The position numbers and the translations under genes were made by a program. 64,000 nucleotides of DNA from Candidatus Thiovulum stygium (lineage in GTDB: Bacteria > Campylobacterota > Campylobacteria > Campylobacterales > Thiovulaceae). The DNA lies in the NCBI GenBank assembly GCA_021582295.1, contig CP091137.1, forward strand, positions 762,001 through 826,000, read 5' to 3'. Positions 36,821 to 45,022 of this stretch are shown here, in pieces. The notes under the pieces were generated by a model, which was not told the origin of the DNA, did not search any database, and saw only the letters and a program-made list of their open reading frames with translations. The stretch's first letter is position 1. Every line of letters begins with the position of its first letter.

Positions 36821-37309
36821 TTATAATTTCTTTTCTAATTTTTCTATTAGATTTATTTTTTTTACTCTTTGAAGATGTCGTCCACCTTCAAATTTTGTTG
36901 AATTCCAAGCTGAAATAATCGATTCGACTGTTCCTTCACCTGTTGTTCTAGCACCGAAACATAAAATATTAGCATTATTATGAGCTCGACTCATTTCAGC
37001 AGTATATGCATCATGACATAAAGTTGCTCGAATTCCTATAATTTTATTAGCAGTAACACTCATTCCGATGCCAGTTCCACAAATTAAGATACCATAAATG
37101 CCAGTTTTTTGCCAATCTAAATTTTCATCTATATTTCCAGATAATTCTAAAATTTTATCGGCAACTTTTTTAGCATAATCTGGATAATCGACTCGATCAG
37201 TTGAAAAAGGACCTAAATCTTCAACTTCGTGACCCATTTTTTCAAGCAGTTCTCGAACAAAATTTTTCATTGTCAAACCAGCATGATCAGTTCCAATTAC
37301 ATATTTCAT
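36821..37309 (-). CDS. rpiB: ribose-5-phosphate isomerase B
   Basis: 162 residues of the RpiB/LacAB family. GTDHAGLTMKNFVRELL, DYPDYAKKVADKI, and the active-site loop LICGTGIGMSVTANKIIGIRA with Cys, then RAHNNANILCFGARTTG. It interconverts ribulose-5-phosphate and ribose-5-phosphate. A strong GGAGATAG ribosome site precedes the ATG. Confidence 0.96.
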   Translation of the reverse strand: MKYVIGTDHAGLTMKNFVRELLEKMGHEVEDLGPFSTDRVDYPDYAKKVADKILELSGNIDENLDWQKTGIYGILICGTGIGMSVTANKIIGIRATLCHDAYTAEMSRAHNNANILCFGARTTGEGTVESIISAWNSTKFEGGRHLQRVKKINLIEKLEKKL

Positions 37310-37345
37310 TACTATCTCCTAATATATAATATATAAAATATAATA

Positions 37346-38359
37346 TTAAAATTTTAATAACTCTTCTCCTTGAAGAATTACAAAATTATGATCTTGTTTA
37401 TAATCTTTTGAAAAATCTTTAATTGCTTTTTCAAAATCACTATCTAAATTTAAAAAATTGCCAACTTTTCTATAAATTTTACTTCGTTTTTTAAGAACTT
37501 CAGCAATCGAAAAAGTTAAAATATATTTTAAAGGCTGTTCAGCATCTCGAGGTGAATAGCCACTACCGAAACCCTTTTTTTTAAAAATAAAAATTGATTT
37601 TCCAGTTGCTTGATCTTTTTCGATTACAGAAAATTTGACACCACCAAGAGTTTGAATTGAAGTAATAACAACAGCTATTTTTTCTCTAATTGAAAAACTG
37701 GCAAAAAGCTGCAATAAATTTGCAAATTCTTTTTCGATGAGATCTCGAATATGATTTGTATAATATAATTTGCCTTCAAGATATTTTTCATTTTTTAGAG
37801 GAACAAAAATTACAAGTCTATTATTTATTTCTAAACTGCCTCGAATTGCAGAAAAAATATCATATAATTTTGCGGGACTATTAATCTCTTCATTATATAT
37901 TCCATTTTCTTCTATAAGTGCAGGTGTATCTATTGGAATTATTAATACATCAGATTCTTTGACCCAATCTTTAACATTTTTTCGTTCAGTTTCAAGATAA
38001 CCACCTGGAAAATCTCTAAAAATAATATTTATTTTTTCTGGAGAATCTTCATCTTTAGCTATAAAAAAATCGAACTCTTCACTATGTTTTGTTCCTGTCA
38101 TCAGAGATTTAGTTCTAATTTGATCAGAGGCAATTTGCTGTTTTAAAAGAGATAATTTTTTATTTAAACGATTAGAAGTTTCATTGTCTGGAATTAGTTG
38201 TAAAGGAATATTTTTATCAATTACTCTATTAAATTGATCATACATTGCTGTTAAAGTTGAAGTTTTTCCAATACCACTATTACCAAACATAAGAACTCTT
38301 ATAGTTCTATCTTGCTCATTGCGATTATCAAGAACAGTGCTAACTAATTTTTTTAGCAA
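37346..38359 (-). CDS. P-loop GTPase-like protein, function unknown
   Basis: 337 residues. Walker A/G1 at residues 26-34 (FGNSGIGKTS), a G3-like DFPGG (IIFRDFPGGYLETER), and a candidate Switch/G4 area VFVPLKNEKY-like without a clear NKxD. The C-terminal third has a basic stretch and a helical end. It resembles TRAFAC-type GTPases placed near conflict or signalling systems, but I cannot name the family. Start TTG with CGGAGAAA upstream. It lies between rpiB and a gamma-carbonic anhydrase gene in the minus-strand run. Confidence 0.65.
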   Translation of the reverse strand: MLKKLVSTVLDNRNEQDRTIRVLMFGNSGIGKTSTLTAMYDQFNRVIDKNIPLQLIPDNETSNRLNKKLSLLKQQIASDQIRTKSLMTGTKHSEEFDFFIAKDEDSPEKINIIFRDFPGGYLETERKNVKDWVKESDVLIIPIDTPALIEENGIYNEEINSPAKLYDIFSAIRGSLEINNRLVIFVPLKNEKYLEGKLYYTNHIRDLIEKEFANLLQLFASFSIREKIAVVITSIQTLGGVKFSVIEKDQATGKSIFIFKKKGFGSGYSPRDAEQPLKYILTFSIAEVLKKRSKIYRKVGNFLNLDSDFEKAIKDFSKDYKQDHNFVILQGEELLKF

Positions 38360-38388
38360 TATTTTCTCCGAAAAAAATTAAAACTATT

Positions 38389-38919
38389 TTATAAATAATT
38401 ATTTTTAAATTTAACATATCTTTTGGCTGAATCATATAATTCTTTTACCTCATCATCTGTCAATTCTCGAACAACTTTTGCAGGAGAACCAATAATTAGA
38501 GATCGTGGAGGGAATTTTTTGCCTTTAGTAACAAGTGATCCAGCTCCGACAATACTTTCATTACCGATTTCTGCACCATCAAGAATAGTAGCACTCATAC
38601 CAATTAAACAGCCATTACCGATTTTACAACCGTGAAGCATAACACGATGACCGACTGTAACATCATCACCGATAATCGTAGGATGTCCATCATTCATATT
38701 TCGTTCGATTCCTTTATGATGAGTTGTATGAACCATAGATAAATCTTGAATGTTAGTTCTATTACCAATAATAATCGAATGAACATCGCCACGAATGACA
38801 GTTCCAAACCAAATTGCTGAATCTGAGCCAATTTTTACATCACCAATAATAGTTGAACCTTCTGCGATCCAACTATTTTGACCAATTTCTGGCATATAAT
38901 TTTGATATTTTAAAATCAC
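38389..38919 (-). CDS. gamma-carbonic anhydrase / YrdA-family hexapeptide protein
   Basis: 176 residues of left-handed beta-helix hexapeptide repeats (IIGDVKIGSDSAIWFGTVIRGDV). Metal-type His residues are seen in VHTTHH and VGHRVMLHGC, and the ending is IIGSPAKVVRELTD. Gamma-class carbonic anhydrase relatives; enzymatic activity is unproven for many YrdA proteins. Start GTG with AGGAGAAA upstream. Confidence 0.92.
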   Translation of the reverse strand: MILKYQNYMPEIGQNSWIAEGSTIIGDVKIGSDSAIWFGTVIRGDVHSIIIGNRTNIQDLSMVHTTHHKGIERNMNDGHPTIIGDDVTVGHRVMLHGCKIGNGCLIGMSATILDGAEIGNESIVGAGSLVTKGKKFPPRSLIIGSPAKVVRELTDDEVKELYDSAKRYVKFKNNYL

Positions 38920-38932
38920 TATATATTTTCTC

Positions 38933-39277
38933 CTAAAAAATACTATCGAGAATATTGCTTTTATATTTTTGTTGTTCTAGTTTCATCTGAAGAATCGCAT
39001 TTTGTTCAGCTAAATAACTTCGCTCACTCTTGAGATTTGCTATATCGCGACTTAATTCATAAATTCTATTGCTAAAATGTATTTTTAACCCTAAAACAAA
39101 AACCACAACAAATAATATTAGAATAGAACCTATAAGAGTTGTTGTTGGCAACATATTATTTTTCTCCATTTCAGCCATAATCTCCTCTAAAATCAACTCT
39201 TTTTCAATCTGATTGCGATTGGAGATGAGACTCTCCTCATCTGGAATCAGTAGATCTATCTCTATTTTTTCTTTCAT
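38933..39277 (-). CDS. FtsL-like bitopic coiled-coil protein
   Basis: 114 residues. About 45 acidic cytoplasmic residues, one membrane helix (LIGSILILFVVVFVLGLKI), then a leucine-zipper-like periplasmic coil (RIYELSRDIANLKSERSYLAEQ region). The layout and size suit FtsL/DivIC-type divisome proteins and a conserved Campylobacterota gene near rsmH, but rsmH is not here. Role inferred from topology only. Confidence 0.6.
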   Translation of the reverse strand: MKEKIEIDLLIPDEESLISNRNQIEKELILEEIMAEMEKNNMLPTTTLIGSILILFVVVFVLGLKIHFSNRIYELSRDIANLKSERSYLAEQNAILQMKLEQQKYKSNILDSIF

Positions 39278-39326
39278 TTATCTCCTATCTAACAATTAAA
39301 CAGATATAGCTAATGAGATGATTTTA

Positions 39327-40115
39327 TCAGCCTCCGAAGAAATTATCTTTTTTGCTATCTGAACTAGGTGATGATTTTGTTAAATCTGGTTTAGTTGAAC
39401 TTGATGTTGATGAGGTTGTCGTTGAACTTGAAGAAGTTCCTCCGAAAAAACTCTGTTTTGAAGGTGGAGTAGCATTTGCTTTTGCACTAGTTCCGCTACT
39501 AGTACCAGCATTATTATGATTATTATTATTTCCATTCATTCCATTATTATTTGGATTATGTTGATTATTACCACCAAAACCACCACTATTTGGATTTGGA
39601 TTATGTGAAGATTGATAACCAGATGGAGAACCATAACCTGCTGATTGTCGAGCTTGAAAATTTTGATTATTTGAAAGCATATTTGCAGCAACACCTCCAA
39701 GAAGTGCTCCTGCAGCACCTGCTAATAATAGTTCGCCCATTCCAAAACCCTCATCTGCTTTTGGTTGTTGAGGATTTGCAGAAGTTAAATTTGAAGTGTT
39801 ATTTTCAACTTTTTTCATTTCAGCTTCAGCAAAAGTTTTCATTTCAGCTTCATTCATAATCCGAGTTGAACCATTTAAATCAGTAACAAAAGCTTGAGTT
39901 GGACCAGTTGTTGGCATTGATTCAACAAGTTTATATTGTCCCGGTGCTACTTCTTGAATTCTTAAAATTTTATTTTCAGCTGGTTTAACTGTTTCGACAG
40001 GTTTCTCTTCAGGTTTTTCTTCTGTTGAAGTACAACCACTAAAAAGAGCCGATAAAATCGTTACAGTTAATCCACCTAACACTAGTTTTGATTCTTTATT
40101 TATAAAATGTTTCAT
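39327..40115 (-). CDS. UPF0323-family lipoprotein
   Basis: 262 residues from the ATG at 40115, which has an AGAGGT ribosome site; an upstream ATG at 40142 lacks one. Signal with lipobox ALFSGC, then QVAPGQYKLVESMP-like and FVTDLNGSTRIMNEAEMK segments, and a glycine-rich helix (LLLAGAAGALLGGVAANML). A long Asn/Gly/Ser low-complexity tail ends in SFFGG- and NFFGG-type repeats. This order matches UPF0323 lipoproteins of Helicobacter and Campylobacter (function unknown). It is a good lineage marker. Confidence 0.88.
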   Translation of the reverse strand: MKHFINKESKLVLGGLTVTILSALFSGCTSTEEKPEEKPVETVKPAENKILRIQEVAPGQYKLVESMPTTGPTQAFVTDLNGSTRIMNEAEMKTFAEAEMKKVENNTSNLTSANPQQPKADEGFGMGELLLAGAAGALLGGVAANMLSNNQNFQARQSAGYGSPSGYQSSHNPNPNSGGFGGNNQHNPNNNGMNGNNNNHNNAGTSSGTSAKANATPPSKQSFFGGTSSSSTTTSSTSSSTKPDLTKSSPSSDSKKDNFFGG

Positions 40116-40160
40116 AACACTACCTCTTTCTATATTTTGCATATTTTTAAACTTTTAGAT

Positions 40161-42302
40161 TTATTTTATTAAATTGTCAATTTTTTGTAATTCTATCTTT
40201 TTGCCATCAACAGCTAAAACTTCAACTCTAATTTTGTCGCCAATTTTAATATGATCTTCAATTTTAGTAACACGATTTTTAGCTATTTTCGAAATATGAA
40301 TCATTCCGTCATGACCAAAAGGTAATTCAACAAAAGCACCAAAAGGAGCAATTTGTTTAACAGAGACATTATAAATTGTGCCAACTGGATAAAGTTCTTT
40401 AGGATTTCTATCATCACCGAGTCGTCTAATTTGCATAACTGCATTTTCAACATTTTGAATTTTTCTACCAACAACTTTTATTTCACCAGTTTCTCGATTA
40501 ATATCTATTTTAACACCATTATTGCCATCAATAATAGCTTTAATATTTTTACCACCTTGACCAATAACATCAACAACTTTAGTAGGATTAATTTTAAAAG
40601 TTTCTATTTTTGGCAAAATTTCATGATTAACAGAAATTTTAGAGATAGCAGTTTCCATAATATTTAAAATATGAGAACGAGCCTCTTTTGCCTGTTCAAG
40701 TGCATTTGATAAAATTTCTCGTTTAATACCACCAAGTTTAATATCCATTTGCATTGCAGTTATACCGTTTCGAGTTCCAGTAACTTTAAAATCCATATCA
40801 CCATCGTGATCTTCAAGACCCATAATATCAGTTAAGACAGCATATTTATCAGCTTCAGTAATTAAACCCATTGCAACTCCAGAAATAAGATCACTAGTTA
40901 AAATACCACCAGCTTTAAGAGCAATTGCACCACCGCAAACAGTTGCCATTGACGAAGAACCATTTGATTCTAGAATTTCAGATACAAGTCTAAGAGTCAT
41001 TCCACTGCTATTTATTAAACTAGATTCTAAAGCTCGTTTAGCTAAATTGCCATGTCCGAGTTCTCGTCGTCCAACACTTTTCATTCGAGAAGCTTCACCA
41101 ACTGAAAATCCAGGAAAATTATAATGAACCATAAATTGTTCTTGTTGTCCTGATACTTTTGTTAATTCTTCAAAAATTTGAGCATCTTCATCTGAACCAA
41201 TTGTTAAAGTTACAAGAGCTTGAGTTTGACCTCGAGTAAATAAACAAGAGCCATGAACTTGCGGAAGAATATTTGTTTCAATAGAAATTGGACGAACATC
41301 ACGAAGACCACGACCATCAGCACGAATTCCAGTTTCAAGAATTTGCGATCGCATAATTTTTCGTTTATGTTTTTGCAAAGCTTCAAGAATATCATTCATT
41401 TCCCAAGTTCTAACAACCTCATCGATATTAGTTTCACGAGTTTTTATTTCATTGGCTAATTTTATTAATACAGTTGCTCGTTCGCTTTGAGAAAGTTGTT
41501 TTAAAGAATCTTCTAATTTTGAGTGATATTCTCGAGCCACGAATTCAACTAAATCAGTTGGAAGTTCATGAATTCGTAATTTTAAATCTCGCATATCTCT
41601 ACAAAGTGAAGTGAAATTTTGTTCATAAGCTATATTTTGTTTTGTAAGTTCAGTTTCTGCTAATGCAATAGCTTCTAATAACTCATTTTCAGGAATTACA
41701 TTGCTATTTTGAATATTTTCATTAAAAGTAGCAACAGATCGCATTTCGATCATTAATAATTCTTCTTTTGTTCCAGCAACAAAAAGATCAAGAGAACTTT
41801 GATTTCGCTCTTCGCTATTTGGATCTATAATAAATTTATTATTTATTTTACCTATTCTAACTCCAGAAACACTTTTACGAACTGGTAAATTAGAGACAAA
41901 AAGTGAAGCTGAAGCAACTCGAAGTGCAAGAGTTTGTAAATCTGCATTTTCATCAACACTTAAAACCATAATAGTTATTTGAACAGGATAATTAAAACCT
42001 TTTGGGAAAAGAGGTCTTAAAGCTCTATCAACAATTCGAGAAGTTAAAGTCTCAAAATCGCTAGGTTTACCTTCTCGTTTAATAAAACCGCTTGGAAATT
42101 TGCCAACCGCATAAACTTTTTCAATATATTGAACAGTTAAAGGTAAAAAATCTTCATTTGATTCTGTCATTTCATCAACAACAACTGTTGATAAAATCAC
42201 TGTGCCTCCAGATTGCAAAAGAGCAGAACCGTCGCTCTGTTTTGCCAATTCATTAATTCTGTAAATTTCTCGATACCTATCGAAATTTATGTCTATATTC
42301 AA
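40161..42302 (-). CDS. pnp: polyribonucleotide nucleotidyltransferase (PNPase)
   Basis: 713 residues. Two RNase PH domains (SDFETLTSRIVDRALRPLF; HYNFPGFSVGEASRMKSVGRRELGHG), then a KH domain (VVDVIGQGGKNIKAIID) and an S1 domain (FGAFVELPFGHDGMIHISKI). It degrades RNA 3' to 5' using phosphate. Start TTG with GGAG upstream. Divergent from the gene at 42541, with 238 bp of AT-rich DNA between. Confidence 0.97.
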   Translation of the reverse strand: MNIDINFDRYREIYRINELAKQSDGSALLQSGGTVILSTVVVDEMTESNEDFLPLTVQYIEKVYAVGKFPSGFIKREGKPSDFETLTSRIVDRALRPLFPKGFNYPVQITIMVLSVDENADLQTLALRVASASLFVSNLPVRKSVSGVRIGKINNKFIIDPNSEERNQSSLDLFVAGTKEELLMIEMRSVATFNENIQNSNVIPENELLEAIALAETELTKQNIAYEQNFTSLCRDMRDLKLRIHELPTDLVEFVAREYHSKLEDSLKQLSQSERATVLIKLANEIKTRETNIDEVVRTWEMNDILEALQKHKRKIMRSQILETGIRADGRGLRDVRPISIETNILPQVHGSCLFTRGQTQALVTLTIGSDEDAQIFEELTKVSGQQEQFMVHYNFPGFSVGEASRMKSVGRRELGHGNLAKRALESSLINSSGMTLRLVSEILESNGSSSMATVCGGAIALKAGGILTSDLISGVAMGLITEADKYAVLTDIMGLEDHDGDMDFKVTGTRNGITAMQMDIKLGGIKREILSNALEQAKEARSHILNIMETAISKISVNHEILPKIETFKINPTKVVDVIGQGGKNIKAIIDGNNGVKIDINRETGEIKVVGRKIQNVENAVMQIRRLGDDRNPKELYPVGTIYNVSVKQIAPFGAFVELPFGHDGMIHISKIAKNRVTKIEDHIKIGDKIRVEVLAVDGKKIELQKIDNLIK

Positions 42303-42540
42303 AAATTAAGCTCCTAATCGTATATTATTATTAAAAAATATAAACTTATAAAAATTTATTCTAAGATTTATCTTAAAAATTTTTATATTAAAAATATTAT
42401 TTAAATATATCAACTTAGAATCTTACCAAAATTTAGTAAAATAAAGAGTTTTAAATAAATCTTAAATATATAAAAATTTTTCAATATATTTAATCGGTTT
42501 GGTAAAATGTCATCATTTTAGATTTTGAAAGCAAAAAACA

Positions 42541-43749
42541 ATGAGAAAAATAGTTATAAAAAATAAAAGTAAAGGGTTAGTTTTAGCAATATTACTAATT
42601 CAAACTCCACTTTCAGCTGAATGGTGGCAAGACCTTGAACATTTATATAAAAATACTTTTGGAGAAAAAAATATTTCATATGAATGTTCTTTTAAAAATC
42701 GAGAAGATGATTTACAAAATCGTTGGAAAGGTTTTGTTGATTTATCAGATAAGGCAATTGGAAAAATTAATAAATTGGAAACTGTCAATCTTGAAAAATC
42801 TTGGGTTCCTTTTGTTGATACAAAAGAGAGGTTAAATGGAGATATAAATAAGATTCTAAATGATCTATTAATTGCTTTATCTGGTGATACTCGAGTAATT
42901 GAATGTCTGGATAAAATGAGAGATATTAATCGCAAAATTATTTCTGAACGAGATGCTTTAACAAAAATTCAAGAAAGAACTCTTTCATCAGAATTAAGCG
43001 AATCTGATAGAAATGAATCTACGATGAGATTTGCAAAAATAGAATCTCTTAATAAAAGAGTTGAAGAAATTAGAAGTAGCATTATAGTAGAATTAAAAAA
43101 TATTGGCTTAAATATGGAAGACAGTGATCTCGAAAAATTATTAATGCGAATCGATTCTGAAGATATTGTTCAAGTTATGCTAGTTTTTGATATTTCTAAA
43201 AAAATTACATCTAAACTTGAAGATTTAATTAAAAATGATAGCGATAATATAAAATTAGCAAAAAGATATTATGGTATGAATCTTGTTTTATCTAAAATTG
43301 CTCTTCATGTTCAAGATCGTTATAAAACTTCATTAACAATTAAATATATTCCTAAACTTGAAGGAATGGTTCAGAATCTAAATAATTTATTAATTGAAAC
43401 TGAAACTTTTTTGAAAGAGAGTAAAACTCAATATGAACGGGAAATATATACAAATAATATAAAAGCTCAAAAATTAAGTATTGAAACTGCTAATTTATAT
43501 TTGAAAAATTTAGAACAACAATTAAAACAGGTTGATAGTGGTCGAGAACAAGCTTTAAATAATCTTAAATTAACTTCAAATAGTTACAAAACTTTACAAG
43601 CTGGTGTTGGTTTATTAGATGTTATAAAAGAGACTCAAAATAGTTTTTCGTCAATTATGAAAATTCAACTTCCAGAAATTATTCCATTTAAAAATGATCA
43701 AATGAAATTAGAATTTCATAAAATTACCGAAGAACTTCGAGATAAATAA
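42541..43749 (+). CDS. secreted coiled-coil protein, function unknown
   Basis: 402 residues. Signal peptide (SKGLVLAILLIQTPLSA, cleavage before EWWQD), then almost continuous charged helices with coiled-coil stretches. There is one pair of Cys (YECSFK, VIECLDK). Not recognised; likely periplasmic. A TAAAAT -10-like hexamer (42503-42508) lies 33 bp upstream. Its stop is 1 bp before the TTG of mtaB, so the two may be one transcript. Confidence 0.75.
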   Translation: MRKIVIKNKSKGLVLAILLIQTPLSAEWWQDLEHLYKNTFGEKNISYECSFKNREDDLQNRWKGFVDLSDKAIGKINKLETVNLEKSWVPFVDTKERLNGDINKILNDLLIALSGDTRVIECLDKMRDINRKIISERDALTKIQERTLSSELSESDRNESTMRFAKIESLNKRVEEIRSSIIVELKNIGLNMEDSDLEKLLMRIDSEDIVQVMLVFDISKKITSKLEDLIKNDSDNIKLAKRYYGMNLVLSKIALHVQDRYKTSLTIKYIPKLEGMVQNLNNLLIETETFLKESKTQYEREIYTNNIKAQKLSIETANLYLKNLEQQLKQVDSGREQALNNLKLTSNSYKTLQAGVGLLDVIKETQNSFSSIMKIQLPEIIPFKNDQMKLEFHKITEELRDK

Positions 43750-43750
43750 T

Positions 43751-45004
43751 TTGAAAAAGCTCTTTTTTAAAACTTTTGGTTGCAGAACTAATATTTTTGA
43801 CACTGAAGTTATGATTAAAAACATTGGCGAATTTATAAATACTGACAAAATAGAGGAAGCTGATTATATTATTGTTAATTCTTGCACAGTAACCAATTCA
43901 GCTGATACAAATACGAGACAATTTATAAATAGAGCAAAACGAGAATTTCCAAATGCTGAAATATTTTTTACAGGTTGTGGAATTTCTGGAGAAGGCTTAA
44001 AATTATATAATTCTGGAATTGTTAAAAGTGCATTTGGACATTCTGAAAAAGCAAAAATATCTGAAATTTTAAAAAACAATGAACGAAGATATATCGTTGG
44101 TGATTTAAATTATCTTGATAAAACTGTTGTTGATAATTTTTCGAGTCATAGTCGTGCATTTATAAAAATTCAAGAGGGTTGCGATTTTAAATGTAACTAT
44201 TGTATTATACCTGCAGTTAGAGGTTCTGCTAGAAGTTATCCAGAAAATTATATTTTAGAGCAAATTAAAATTCTTGCAAATAATGGTTTTGGTGAAATTA
44301 TTTTGACTGGAACAAATATTGGAAGTTATATAAACATAAATATAAAAAGTGGCAAAAATAATAGTCTTGCAAATTTATTAAAAAAGATCGCTGAAATTCG
44401 CGGAGTTAGACGAATTAGATTGGGAAGTGTTGAACCGAGCCAAATTACTCCTGAATTTATAGAATTGCTTGATGAGAAATTTATGGGAAAATATCTACAT
44501 ATTGCTATTCAGTATGCAGATAATAATATGCTAAAAATTATGAATCGACGAAATCGAGTTGAAAATGATATAAAGCTATTTGAAAAATTAGCAATGCATG
44601 GTTATGCAATTGGAACTGATTTTATCGTTGGACATCCAGGTGAAGATGAGGTTATTTTTAAAAGTGCATTTGAAAATTTAAGAAATAACTATCCTTTGAC
44701 TCATATTCATCTTTTTAAATATAGCAAACGAGATGGCACTGAATCTGCAAAAATGAGAGAAATCTCTCCTGAAATCGTAAAAGATCGTTTTGAACTTATT
44801 AACGACCTCATCAAATCTAAATATGAAAAATTTCGTGATAATATAAAAGAACCTCTAATTGTTCTATTTGAAAAAGAGATCGAAAAAGATATTTTCGAAG
44901 GTTATGATCAGTTCTATTTTCCTGTTCGTTTTAAAAGTAAAGATATATTTGATGGCTATTGGCACGAAATAAAAGATTATAATTGGAGAAATTTTTTTAA
45001 TTAG
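43751..45004 (+). CDS. mtaB: tRNA (t6A37)-methylthiotransferase MtaB
   Basis: 417 residues. N-terminal UPF0004 domain with TFGCRTNIFDTE and NSCTVTNSAD. Radical-SAM cluster C144-x3-C148-x2-C151 (EGCDFKCNYCIIP), then GFGEIILTGTNIGSY and HPGEDE. The NSCTVTN element is typical of MtaB rather than MiaB. It adds a methylthio group to t6A37 of tRNA reading ANN codons. The C-terminal TRAM-like domain is short. Start TTG. Confidence 0.9.
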   Translation: MKKLFFKTFGCRTNIFDTEVMIKNIGEFINTDKIEEADYIIVNSCTVTNSADTNTRQFINRAKREFPNAEIFFTGCGISGEGLKLYNSGIVKSAFGHSEKAKISEILKNNERRYIVGDLNYLDKTVVDNFSSHSRAFIKIQEGCDFKCNYCIIPAVRGSARSYPENYILEQIKILANNGFGEIILTGTNIGSYININIKSGKNNSLANLLKKIAEIRGVRRIRLGSVEPSQITPEFIELLDEKFMGKYLHIAIQYADNNMLKIMNRRNRVENDIKLFEKLAMHGYAIGTDFIVGHPGEDEVIFKSAFENLRNNYPLTHIHLFKYSKRDGTESAKMREISPEIVKDRFELINDLIKSKYEKFRDNIKEPLIVLFEKEIEKDIFEGYDQFYFPVRFKSKDIFDGYWHEIKDYNWRNFFN

Positions 45005-45022
45005 GAGTTAAATAATTTTAAT

